Shown here: one piece after another, positions 7,607 through 13,207 of the stretch | How positions within the stretch are numbered: position 1 is the first letter of the stretch | Layout of the letters: every line of letters starts with the position of its first letter | NCBI GenBank assembly: GCA_009992615.1 | Contig: JAACVA010000063.1 | Span: 4,108-17,314 of the forward strand | From: Rhodobacterales bacterium | Lineage (GTDB): Bacteria > Pseudomonadota > Alphaproteobacteria > Rhodobacterales > Rhodobacteraceae | Direction: 5' to 3' | Length of the DNA stretch: 13,207 nucleotides | The notes under the pieces: generated by a model | What the model was told of the DNA's origin: nothing | What the model saw: only the letters and a program-made list of their open reading frames with translations | The model's database searches: none | Position numbers and translations under genes: made by a program

Positions 7607-8242
7607 TCATGTTGCATTCTGCCCCGATATTTGCTCCGGGGCCAGCAGAACCCAGCCCTGGCGCCAGCGGCTGAGGGTTGTCATGGCACAAAGGGCGGCA
7701 AAACCATAGGCCAAAGCGGGAAATACCGACGGAAACAGGCACATCGCGAGAAACAGCAGGATCGTCTCGGCCCCTTCGGTCAGTCCGCCAAGATAATGGA
7801 TGCCTTTCGCGGGATAGGCCGTGGCGGTCATTCCGCGTTTTGCGGCCAGTGTTGCAAAGGCCAGAAACGACGATCCGGTCCCGACAAAGGCGGCAATCAG
7901 AACGGCGGCAGGCAGCGCATTCTGCGCCGGGGCCAACAGCGCAAAACCAAGCGGCACCAAAGCGTAAAAGACGAAATCCAGCGCAATATCAAGAAACGCG
8001 CCCCGGTCTGTTGGCCCGCTCAGCCGCGCCACGGCGCCATCCAGTCCGTCCATGATCCGGTTCAGTACGATCAGGGCCGCCGCCAGACCATAAGCTCCAA
8101 AGGCAAGCGCTGGCAGGCTGAGCACCCCAAGGCAAAACCCCGCGATAGTGATCCTGTCTGCGGTTGCGCCCAGCGCCACAAGCCGGCGCGCGAAAGGCTG
8201 AAGCAGCCGCCGCTGAAGCGGCAGAAGGGCGGCGTCAATCAT
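7607..8242 (-). CDS. ynjF: CDP-alcohol phosphatidyltransferase, YnjF-like inner membrane protein
   Basis: The 211-residue product carries the CDP-alcohol phosphotransferase signature: D68-G-A-V-A-R73 followed by G81, D85 and D89. Several hydrophobic helices lie around 32-60, 88-125 and 158-190. The family transfers a phospho-substituent from a CDP-linked donor to an alcohol at the membrane, as in phospholipid head-group synthesis. Stretches such as DGLDGA, GTGSSFLAFA, YLGGLTEG and ETILLF match E. coli YnjF closely as I recall it. Seven residues rather than eight separate the DGxxAR block from the conserved Gly, which my recalled E. coli sequence shares. I start at 8242 because the product then begins MIDAALLP, like the E. 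coli protein, with a G-rich site upstream; the longer frame to 8293 is unlikely. It is first in a unit with the YnjBCD importer, suggesting that the importer supplies or recovers the acceptor. Donor and acceptor are unknown. Confidence 0.88.
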   Translation of the reverse strand: MIDAALLPLQRRLLQPFARRLVALGATADRITIAGFCLGVLSLPALAFGAYGLAAALIVLNRIMDGLDGAVARLSGPTDRGAFLDIALDFVFYALVPLGFALLAPAQNALPAAVLIAAFVGTGSSFLAFATLAAKRGMTATAYPAKGIHYLGGLTEGAETILLFLAMCLFPSVFPALAYGFAALCAMTTLSRWRQGWVLLAPEQISGQNAT

Positions 8243-8414
8243 CCTTGCCCCCCGCTGTCGGGGCACTGACCCGCCGCCCGGCAAACGACGCACCCCACTG
8301 CAAGGCTGGCAAGATGGCTTGGTCGTTTCAACTTCGGCATCCTCATCCGCGGCCCGTGTCCAACGATTTACGCCAAACCTATGGCTTTTGCCCTAGCAGA
8401 ATTTCTTGCGCGGC

Positions 8415-8443
8415 GCGGTACAAATACCTGTAACGGGCGTCAA
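8415..8443 (-). promoter_or_regulatory. ynjF: Possible promoter of the ynjF-ynjB-ynjC-ynjD unit
   Basis: On the minus strand, TTGACG (8438-8443) is followed after 17 bases by TACCGC (8415-8420). The -35 match is good and the -10 match poor, as is often true in GC-rich alphaproteobacteria. It would leave a leader of about 165 bases before the ynjF start. The 269-base gap after lepA is the natural place for this unit's promoter. Confidence 0.3.
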
Positions 8444-8511
8444 CAGACCGTGATGGCCGGCGCGCCCAGCGGTCTCTGGCGGTATCGGCGATACGGCTGC
8501 CTGTTTTTGCC

Positions 8512-10311
8512 TCAACCATCCATCTTCAGCGCGTTGATGAACGCCTGTTGCGGAATTTCAACCTTGCCGAACTGGCGCATCTTCTTCTTGCCCGCCTTCT
8601 GCTTGTCCAACAGCTTGCGTTTGCGGGTGGCGTCGCCACCATAGCATTTGGCGGTCACGTCCTTGCGCATCGCGCTCAGGGTTTCGCGGGCAATCACCCG
8701 GCCACCGATCGCCGCCTGGATCGGGATCTTGAACATGTGGCGCGGAATCAGTTCTTTCAGCTTTTCGCACATGGCGCGGCCGCGGCCCTCGGCGCGGTCG
8801 GCATGCACCATCATCGACAGGGCATCGACGGGTTCGTCGTTGACCAGCACCGACATTTTTACCAGCCGGTCCTCACGATAGCCGATCATCTGGTAATCAA
8901 AGCTGGCGTAACCTTTCGTTACCGATTTCAGCCGGTCATAGAAATCAAACACAACCTCGTTCAGCGGCAGGTCGTACACCACCATGGCGCGGGTGCCGGC
9001 ATAGGTCAGATCCATCTGGATGCCGCGCCGATCCTGGCACAGCTTCAACACATCGCCCAGATATTCGTCGGGCACCAGGATCGTCGCCTTGATGCGCGGT
9101 TCCTCGATGTGGTCAATGTTGGCCGGGTCGGGCATATCGGCGGGGTTGTGCAGCTCGATCTCTTCCCCGTCGCGCATGAAAATCTTGTACACGACCGAGG
9201 GCGCGGTGGTGATCAGATCGATGTTATATTCCCGCTCGATCCGGTCGCGGATCACTTCGAGGTGCAGCAGCCCCAGGAACCCGCAGCGAAAGCCAAAGCC
9301 AAGAGCGGCCGAGGTTTCCATTTCAAAAGTGAATGACGCATCGTTCAGCGCCAGCTTTTCGATGGCGTCGCGCATGTCCTCGAATTCGGCCGCATCCACC
9401 GGGAACAACCCGCAAAACACCACGGGGATCGACGGTTTGAACCCCGGCAAAGCGGTGGCGCAGGGGCGTTTTTCGTGGGTGATCGTGTCGCCCACCCGCG
9501 TGTCGCGCACCTGTTTGATCTGGGCGTTGAGGTATCCGATTTCGCCGGGGCCCAGTTCGGGGAATTCTTCCATCTTGGGGCGGAACACACCGACGTTATC
9601 GACGTTGTATAGCCCGCCGGTTTTCATCATGCGGATGCGGTCGCCCTTGCGCAGCACCCCGTCGATGATCCGCACGATAACGACCACGCCGAGATAAGCG
9701 TCGTAATAGCTGTCGACCAGCATCGCCTTGAGTGGCGCGTCGCGGTCGCCCTTCGGCGCGGGCAGGCGTTTGACGATGGCCTCAAGCACCTCGGGGATGC
9801 CAAGGCCGGTCTTGGCGCTGATCTGGATCGCATCGGACGCGTCGATGCCGATCACGTCCTCGATCTGTTCGGCGACGCGGGCGGTGTCGGCGGCGGGCAG
9901 ATCGACCTTGTTCAGCACCGGCACGATTTCGTGATCGGCGTCCAGCGCCTGATACACATTCGCCAGCGTCTGCGCCTCAACCCCCTGCGACGCATCCACC
10001 ACCAGAAGCGAGCCTTCGACGGCCCGCATCGAGCGCGACACCTCATACCCGAAATCCACATGGCCCGGCGTGTCGATCAGGTTCAGCGTATAGGTTTCAC
10101 CGTCCTGCGCGGGGTATTCGATGCGCACCGTATTGGCCTTGATCGTGATGCCGCGTTCGCGTTCGATGTCCATGGAATCGAGCAGTTGTTCCTTCATGTC
10201 CCGCGCCGCCACGGTGCCGGTCAGCTGGATCAGCCGGTCGGCCAGGGTGGATTTGCCGTGGTCGATGTGGGCGACGATCGAGAAGTTGCGGATGTTGGAA
10301 AGCTTGGTCAT
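8512..10311 (-). CDS. lepA: Elongation factor 4 (LepA), ribosome back-translocase GTPase
   Basis: The 599-residue product has the usual LepA length and domain order. GTPase motifs are G1 AHIDHGKS (14-21), effector ERERGIT (50-56), G3 DTPGH (80-84, with the catalytic-type histidine H84) and G4 NKVD (134-137). EF-G-like domains and the LepA-specific C-terminal domain follow, ending with the lysine-rich GKKKMRQFGKVEIPQ stretch. EF4 acts on the ribosome, promoting back-translocation or helping initiation and recovery under stress. I chose the ATG at 10311 because MTKLSNIRNFS aligns with remembered LepA starts. An in-frame ATG at 10323 would add four residues; neither start has a strong ribosome binding site. 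It lies between gnd and the ynj unit on the same strand with 150- and 269-base gaps, so it is probably transcribed separately. Identity is very secure. Confidence 0.97.
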   Translation of the reverse strand: MTKLSNIRNFSIVAHIDHGKSTLADRLIQLTGTVAARDMKEQLLDSMDIERERGITIKANTVRIEYPAQDGETYTLNLIDTPGHVDFGYEVSRSMRAVEGSLLVVDASQGVEAQTLANVYQALDADHEIVPVLNKVDLPAADTARVAEQIEDVIGIDASDAIQISAKTGLGIPEVLEAIVKRLPAPKGDRDAPLKAMLVDSYYDAYLGVVVIVRIIDGVLRKGDRIRMMKTGGLYNVDNVGVFRPKMEEFPELGPGEIGYLNAQIKQVRDTRVGDTITHEKRPCATALPGFKPSIPVVFCGLFPVDAAEFEDMRDAIEKLALNDASFTFEMETSAALGFGFRCGFLGLLHLEVIRDRIEREYNIDLITTAPSVVYKIFMRDGEEIELHNPADMPDPANIDHIEEPRIKATILVPDEYLGDVLKLCQDRRGIQMDLTYAGTRAMVVYDLPLNEVVFDFYDRLKSVTKGYASFDYQMIGYREDRLVKMSVLVNDEPVDALSMMVHADRAEGRGRAMCEKLKELIPRHMFKIPIQAAIGGRVIARETLSAMRKDVTAKCYGGDATRKRKLLDKQKAGKKKMRQFGKVEIPQQAFINALKMDG

Positions 10312-10373
10312 CGGGGTGCGCATCCGGGTGTTGGGTCAACTTGCGTGCATGGCGCGGGATTGGCCACTTTGCA

Positions 10374-10379
10374 AGTCAA
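10374..10379 (-). promoter_or_regulatory. lepA: Possible -35 element upstream of lepA
   Basis: TTGACT on the minus strand lies 62 bases before the preferred lepA start. I see no convincing -10 element at 16-18 bases, so only the -35-like part is noted. Confidence 0.2.
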
Positions 10380-10423
10380 ATAGGGCGCCTGCGCACCGGC
10401 TGAAAGGGGCTGCGCCTTGGCGG

Positions 10424-10457
10424 CCCGGCCAGTGCGCGCACCCGCACACCGGCCGGG
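10424..10457 (-). terminator. GC-rich hairpin just after gnd, possible terminator
   Basis: CCCGGCC (10424-10430) and GGCCGGG (10451-10457) are perfect inverted copies. Inside them GTGCG and CGCAC form a second 5-base stem. The hairpin starts five bases beyond the gnd stop. No T-run follows on the minus strand, so it is not a standard intrinsic terminator; it could stop transcription with Rho or protect the 3' end of the mRNA. Confidence 0.5.
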
Positions 10458-10461
10458 AAGG

Positions 10462-11889
10462 TCAGCCGTTCATCGCCCAGGGGCCGTGGAACCCCTTGCC
10501 GTCCTTGTCGGTCCGTTCAAACCCGTGGGCGCCGAAGAAATCACGCTGGCCCTGGATCATGTTGGCGGTGGACCGCCCGGTGCGCATCATGTCGAACCAC
10601 GACAGCGCCGCCGACAGCGCCGGCACGGCCAGCCCGTGCATCTGCGCCATGGCGACGGTTTCGCGCAGGTCGGGGATGTGCTTTTCGATCAACGCGCGGA
10701 AAAACGGCGCAAAGATCAGGTTTTCGTCCGGGCTGTCCGCCAGGGCGGTGGCCATGTCGTTCAACATGGTGCTGCGGATGATGCAGCCTTCGCGCCAGAC
10801 GCGCGCCACATCGGGCATCGGCAGGCGCCAGCCGAAATGCCCGGACGCAGCGGCCAGCAGATCAAACCCCTGCGCATAGCACATGATCTTGCCCGCAATC
10901 ATCGCACCTTCCAGTGTGGCATCCGCCAGGGTGTCATGCGGCAAAGGCGCGGGGGCGGGGCCGAACACATGTTCGCCCCTCTGACGGCGATCCAGTTGCG
11001 CCGAAGTGTTGCGCGCAAGCACCGCCGCTTCGATCACCGGAATGGCCGCGCCCAGATGCTGCGCCTCGATCACCGTCCAGCGGCCCGTGCCCTTTTGTCC
11101 GGCGCGGTCCAGGATGATGTCCAGCATCGGCTTGCCGGTCTCGGGGTCGGTCGCCGTGGCCACCTTGCCCGAAATCTCGACCAGATAGGATTGCAGAGGG
11201 CCTTCGTTCCACTTGGCAAAAACCGCGCCGATGGCGGCGGCATCGCGCCTTTTGCCATCGCGGAAGATGCCATAGGTTTCGGCAATCATCTGCATGTCGG
11301 CATATTCGATGCCGTTGTGCACCGCCTTGACGAAATGCCCCGCCCCGCCGGTGCCCATCCAGGTGGCGCAGGGGGTGCCTTGGTATTTCGCGGAAATCGC
11401 CTGTAGCACGCCCGCAACACGATCCCAGTGATCCTTGGGTCCGCCGCCCATGATGCTGGGCCCGTGGCGCGCGCCCTCTTCGCCGCCCGACACGCCCATG
11501 CCGATGAACGGAACGCCCTGTTGCTCCGCCTCGGCGGCGCGCCGGTTGGTGTCGTGGAAATTGGCATTGCCGGCGTCGATGATCAGATCCTCGTCGTTCA
11601 ACAACGGCCGCAAATCGGCAATCACCTTGTCCACTGCCGGCCCGGCATCGACCATGATGATAATCGCGCGGGGGCTGGACAGCGAATCGACAAACTCCAA
11701 CAGTGTCTCGGCAGGAAGGATCCGCTCGGCCAGGGCGGGTTCGCTGGCGCGGGTCTGGGCCATGAACTCATGGGTTCTTTCGGTGGTCCGATTGTACACC
11801 GCCAAAGGCTCGGCGTTTTCCGCGATGTTCAGGGTCAGGGCACGGCCCATTGTACCAAGGCCGATCAGGCCGATGCGTGGTTCTGTCAT
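10462..11889 (-). CDS. gnd: 6-phosphogluconate dehydrogenase, decarboxylating
   Basis: The product has 475 residues, the size of the long-form dimeric enzyme. It oxidises and decarboxylates 6-phosphogluconate to ribulose 5-phosphate with NADP+, in the oxidative pentose phosphate pathway. Visible features are the nucleotide-binding GLGTMG at 10-15, the substrate loop VSGGEEGARHGPSIMGGG from 133, and the catalytic core GHFVKAVHNGIEY with K188, N192 and E195. The C-terminal tail GAHGFERTDKDGKGFHG matches the substrate-binding tail of this form. The NRTTER segment (33-38) after the second strand suits NADP+ binding. Its ATG overlaps the stop of the lactonase gene as ATGA, with AGGGGG about nine bases upstream, so translation is probably coupled. 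A GC-rich hairpin follows its stop. Identity is secure. Confidence 0.97.
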   Translation of the reverse strand: MTEPRIGLIGLGTMGRALTLNIAENAEPLAVYNRTTERTHEFMAQTRASEPALAERILPAETLLEFVDSLSSPRAIIIMVDAGPAVDKVIADLRPLLNDEDLIIDAGNANFHDTNRRAAEAEQQGVPFIGMGVSGGEEGARHGPSIMGGGPKDHWDRVAGVLQAISAKYQGTPCATWMGTGGAGHFVKAVHNGIEYADMQMIAETYGIFRDGKRRDAAAIGAVFAKWNEGPLQSYLVEISGKVATATDPETGKPMLDIILDRAGQKGTGRWTVIEAQHLGAAIPVIEAAVLARNTSAQLDRRQRGEHVFGPAPAPLPHDTLADATLEGAMIAGKIMCYAQGFDLLAAASGHFGWRLPMPDVARVWREGCIIRSTMLNDMATALADSPDENLIFAPFFRALIEKHIPDLRETVAMAQMHGLAVPALSAALSWFDMMRTGRSTANMIQGQRDFFGAHGFERTDKDGKGFHGPWAMNG

Positions 11890-12782
11890 GGTCGTTGCGC
11901 CCCCTGGCGATTCAAAGTGATGGAATACAGGCTGGTGGTGGCCGTGATGAACAGCTGATGCTTGGCCCGGCCCCCGAAACAGATGTTCGACACGATTTCA
12001 GGCACATGGATCTGACCCAGCAGCGTGCCGTCAGGGGCAAAGCAATACACCCCGTCGCCGGCAGAAGACCACAGGTTGCCATCGGTATCACAGCGGATCC
12101 CGTCCGACGCGCCTGTGCCCACCTTGCAGAAGATCGCACCGCCCGACAGCGTGGCATCGTGCGCCACATCGAAAACGCGCACGTTCTGCACGTCATCGCT
12201 GAACATCCGGCCGGTGTCAGCGACATACAGGCGCTTTTCATCGGGCGAAAAGCACAGCCCGTTGGGCGCATTCATGCCCGGAGTTTCGATCCGGCGGATG
12301 CCGCAGTCATCCACGCGATACACCGAAAGCGGCTGCTGCGCGGTGGCGGCAAAGCCTTCGTAATTCGTCATGATCCCGTAATGCGGATCAGTGAACCAGA
12401 TGCTGCCGTCCGATTTTACCACCACATCGTTGGGCGAATTCAGCGGCTTGCCATCGTAACTGTCGGCGATCACCTTAACGCTGCCGTCATGTTCGGTGCG
12501 CGTCACCCGCCGCCCGCCATGTTCACAGGTCACCAACCGGCCCTGCGGGTCACGCGTTTGGCCGTTGGCATAGTTCGACGGCGCACGAAACGTGGAGATG
12601 CCGGTTTCGGCGTTCCAGCGCAGGATGCGATTGTTGGGAATGTCGCTGAACAACAGGCAATCGGCATCACCAAACCAAACCGGCCCTTCCACCCAGTCAA
12701 ACCCGGTGGCCAGACGTTTCGGCGGCGCGTTGAACAGCACGTACCGGTCAAATCGGGGGTCGTGCGCGGTGTGAAATGTCAT
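11886..12782 (-). CDS. SMP-30/gluconolactonase-family lactonase
   Basis: This 298-residue protein is a six-bladed beta-propeller of the SMP-30/gluconolactonase family. Expected metal ligands are present: E32 in EGPVW, N174 in NAPNGL and D227 in SDGIR, with N118 in SPNDVV as a further active-site residue. The FTDPHYG and SPDEKRLYVADT blade motifs are also typical. The family opens sugar lactones such as glucono-1,5-lactone to aldonic acids. No signal peptide is visible, so it should be cytoplasmic. The start at 12782 has AGAGG five bases upstream; the open frame continuing to 13205 is a shadow of the divergent gene. Its stop overlaps gnd as ATGA. I infer a lactone-to-gluconate or phosphogluconate role, but SMP-30 enzymes act on many lactones and the true substrate is uncertain. 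Confidence 0.87.
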   Translation of the reverse strand: MTFHTAHDPRFDRYVLFNAPPKRLATGFDWVEGPVWFGDADCLLFSDIPNNRILRWNAETGISTFRAPSNYANGQTRDPQGRLVTCEHGGRRVTRTEHDGSVKVIADSYDGKPLNSPNDVVVKSDGSIWFTDPHYGIMTNYEGFAATAQQPLSVYRVDDCGIRRIETPGMNAPNGLCFSPDEKRLYVADTGRMFSDDVQNVRVFDVAHDATLSGGAIFCKVGTGASDGIRCDTDGNLWSSAGDGVYCFAPDGTLLGQIHVPEIVSNICFGGRAKHQLFITATTSLYSITLNRQGAQRP

Positions 12783-12787
12783 GGCTG

Positions 12788-12792
12788 CCTCT
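12788..12792 (-). promoter_or_regulatory. Ribosome binding site of the lactonase gene
   Basis: AGAGG on the minus strand lies five bases before the ATG at 12782. It supports this start over the longer open frame that runs into the divergent gene. Confidence 0.55.
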
Positions 12793-12849
12793 GGTCGGAT
12801 TGCTGCAAACGGTCTAGGGCTGGGATGAAACCCTGCGACGGAGTATACA

Positions 12850-13207
12850 ATGGTATTCACACAAACCACAACGCGGCTGACCCACACAGCGATCATGGAG
12901 ATGTTGGCCGCCGCCATCGCCAAGGCCACCGAGATCGGCCAGCCCCAGTGCATCGTCATCGTCGATGCCAGCGGCGAGTCCATGGGCGAACTGCGGATGA
13001 GCGGGGCCAAGTACCTGTCGATCAAATCGGCGCGGACCAAGGCGCGCACTGCCGCATCGCAACGCGCGCCCAGTTCGAGTGTGCCGGAAGAATTCCGCGC
13101 GGGCATCGCGGCGGCCACGCAGAACAACGTCACCGGCCTGTTCGGTGGCTTGCCTGTGGTGATCGCCGGCGAATGCATCGGCGGGATCGGTGTCGGGTCC
13201 GGCACCG
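12850..13207 (+). CDS. GlcG/HbpS-family protein, 3' end cut by the window
   Basis: The first 119 codons are present and the gene runs off the right edge. The product has the GlcG/HbpS (DUF336) pattern: a long N-terminal helix with AAAIAKATEIG, the strand CIVIVDASGE, a basic helix with SARTKARTA, and the glycine-rich strands GLFGGLPVVIAGECIGGIGV. The complete family is usually about 130-150 residues, so only the end is missing. Members include heme-binding HbpS and GlcG, found near glycolate and other catabolic genes; their usual role is unclear and may be heme binding or a small regulatory or accessory task. No signal peptide is seen. GGAG (12840-12843) lies six bases before the ATG. It is divergent from the lactonase, with 67 bases between the starts, so they may share control. 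Confidence 0.82.
   Translation, partial: MVFTQTTTRLTHTAIMEMLAAAIAKATEIGQPQCIVIVDASGESMGELRMSGAKYLSIKSARTKARTAASQRAPSSSVPEEFRAGIAAATQNNVTGLFGGLPVVIAGECIGGIGVGSGT

Noticed and set aside
6356..8269. Plus-strand open frame of 637 codons
   Set aside because: It lies opposite the ynjB- and ynjF-like genes, has a composition dominated by Arg, Gly and Gln, and shows no domain. The minus-strand genes explain the region fully.
8482..8494. GTATC-GGC-GATAC hairpin downstream of lepA
   Set aside because: The stem is only five base pairs, AT-containing, with a three-base loop and no T-run on the lepA strand. It is too weak to call a terminator.
8243..8511. Thiamine (TPP) riboswitch or other leader RNA before the ynj transporter unit
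   Set aside because: I looked because fused permeases occur in thiamine importers, but found no CUGAGA-type core or other known riboswitch signature in this gap.
8548..9336. Plus-strand open frame of 262 codons inside lepA
   Set aside because: It is entirely antisense to the highly conserved lepA gene and has a His- and Gln-rich shadow composition.
10339..10376. ACTTGC / GCAAGT inverted repeat upstream of lepA
   Set aside because: Six-base arms separated by 26 bases are likely to occur by chance and do not line up with a promoter or a known operator.

Overview
The window is GC-rich DNA with tightly packed, often overlapping genes. The protein sequences look alphaproteobacterial, most likely the Rhodobacteraceae/Roseobacter group. 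This rests on LepA and 6-phosphogluconate dehydrogenase sequence style and codon use, with no ribosomal RNA marker to confirm it. I find twelve protein genes, one of them cut by the right edge. There are no RNA genes, mobile elements or CRISPR arrays, and no gene-free stretch over about 300 bases. Bases 1-190 hold no gene I can support.

Layout: (1) 191-2043, plus strand: a likely three-gene operon of a membrane di-iron fatty-acid-desaturase-type oxygenase, a small Rieske ferredoxin (the pair resembles MocD/MocE of rhizopine catabolism) and an AhpD-like peroxidase-related protein with one of its two motif cysteines replaced by serine. (2) 2053-2919, minus: a nitrilase-superfamily amidase, ending 9 bases from the previous operon and divergent from (3) 3148-3978, plus: a YiiX-type permuted papain-fold hydrolase. 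(4) 3997-8242, minus: a four-gene unit, transcribed ynjF (CDP-alcohol phosphatidyltransferase), ynjB (periplasmic binding protein), ynjC (fused double permease), ynjD (ATPase), with B/C and C/D joined by 4-base GTGA and ATGA overlaps. (5) 8512-10311, minus: lepA. (6) 10462-12782, minus: an SMP-30-type lactonase overlapping gnd by ATGA. (7) 12850 to the end, plus: a GlcG/HbpS-type protein divergent from the lactonase and truncated by the window.

The most interesting material is the ynjFBCD unit, which matches the uncharacterised E. coli ynj genes but in a different order. Its arrangement suggests an importer that feeds an alcohol to a CDP-alcohol phosphotransferase. Second is the desaturase/Rieske/AhpD-like operon, which looks like a small oxygenase system of unknown substrate with no reductase of its own nearby. 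The lactonase-gnd pair suggests linked handling of a sugar lactone and 6-phosphogluconate. All function statements come from motifs and remembered family sequences; no database was searched.
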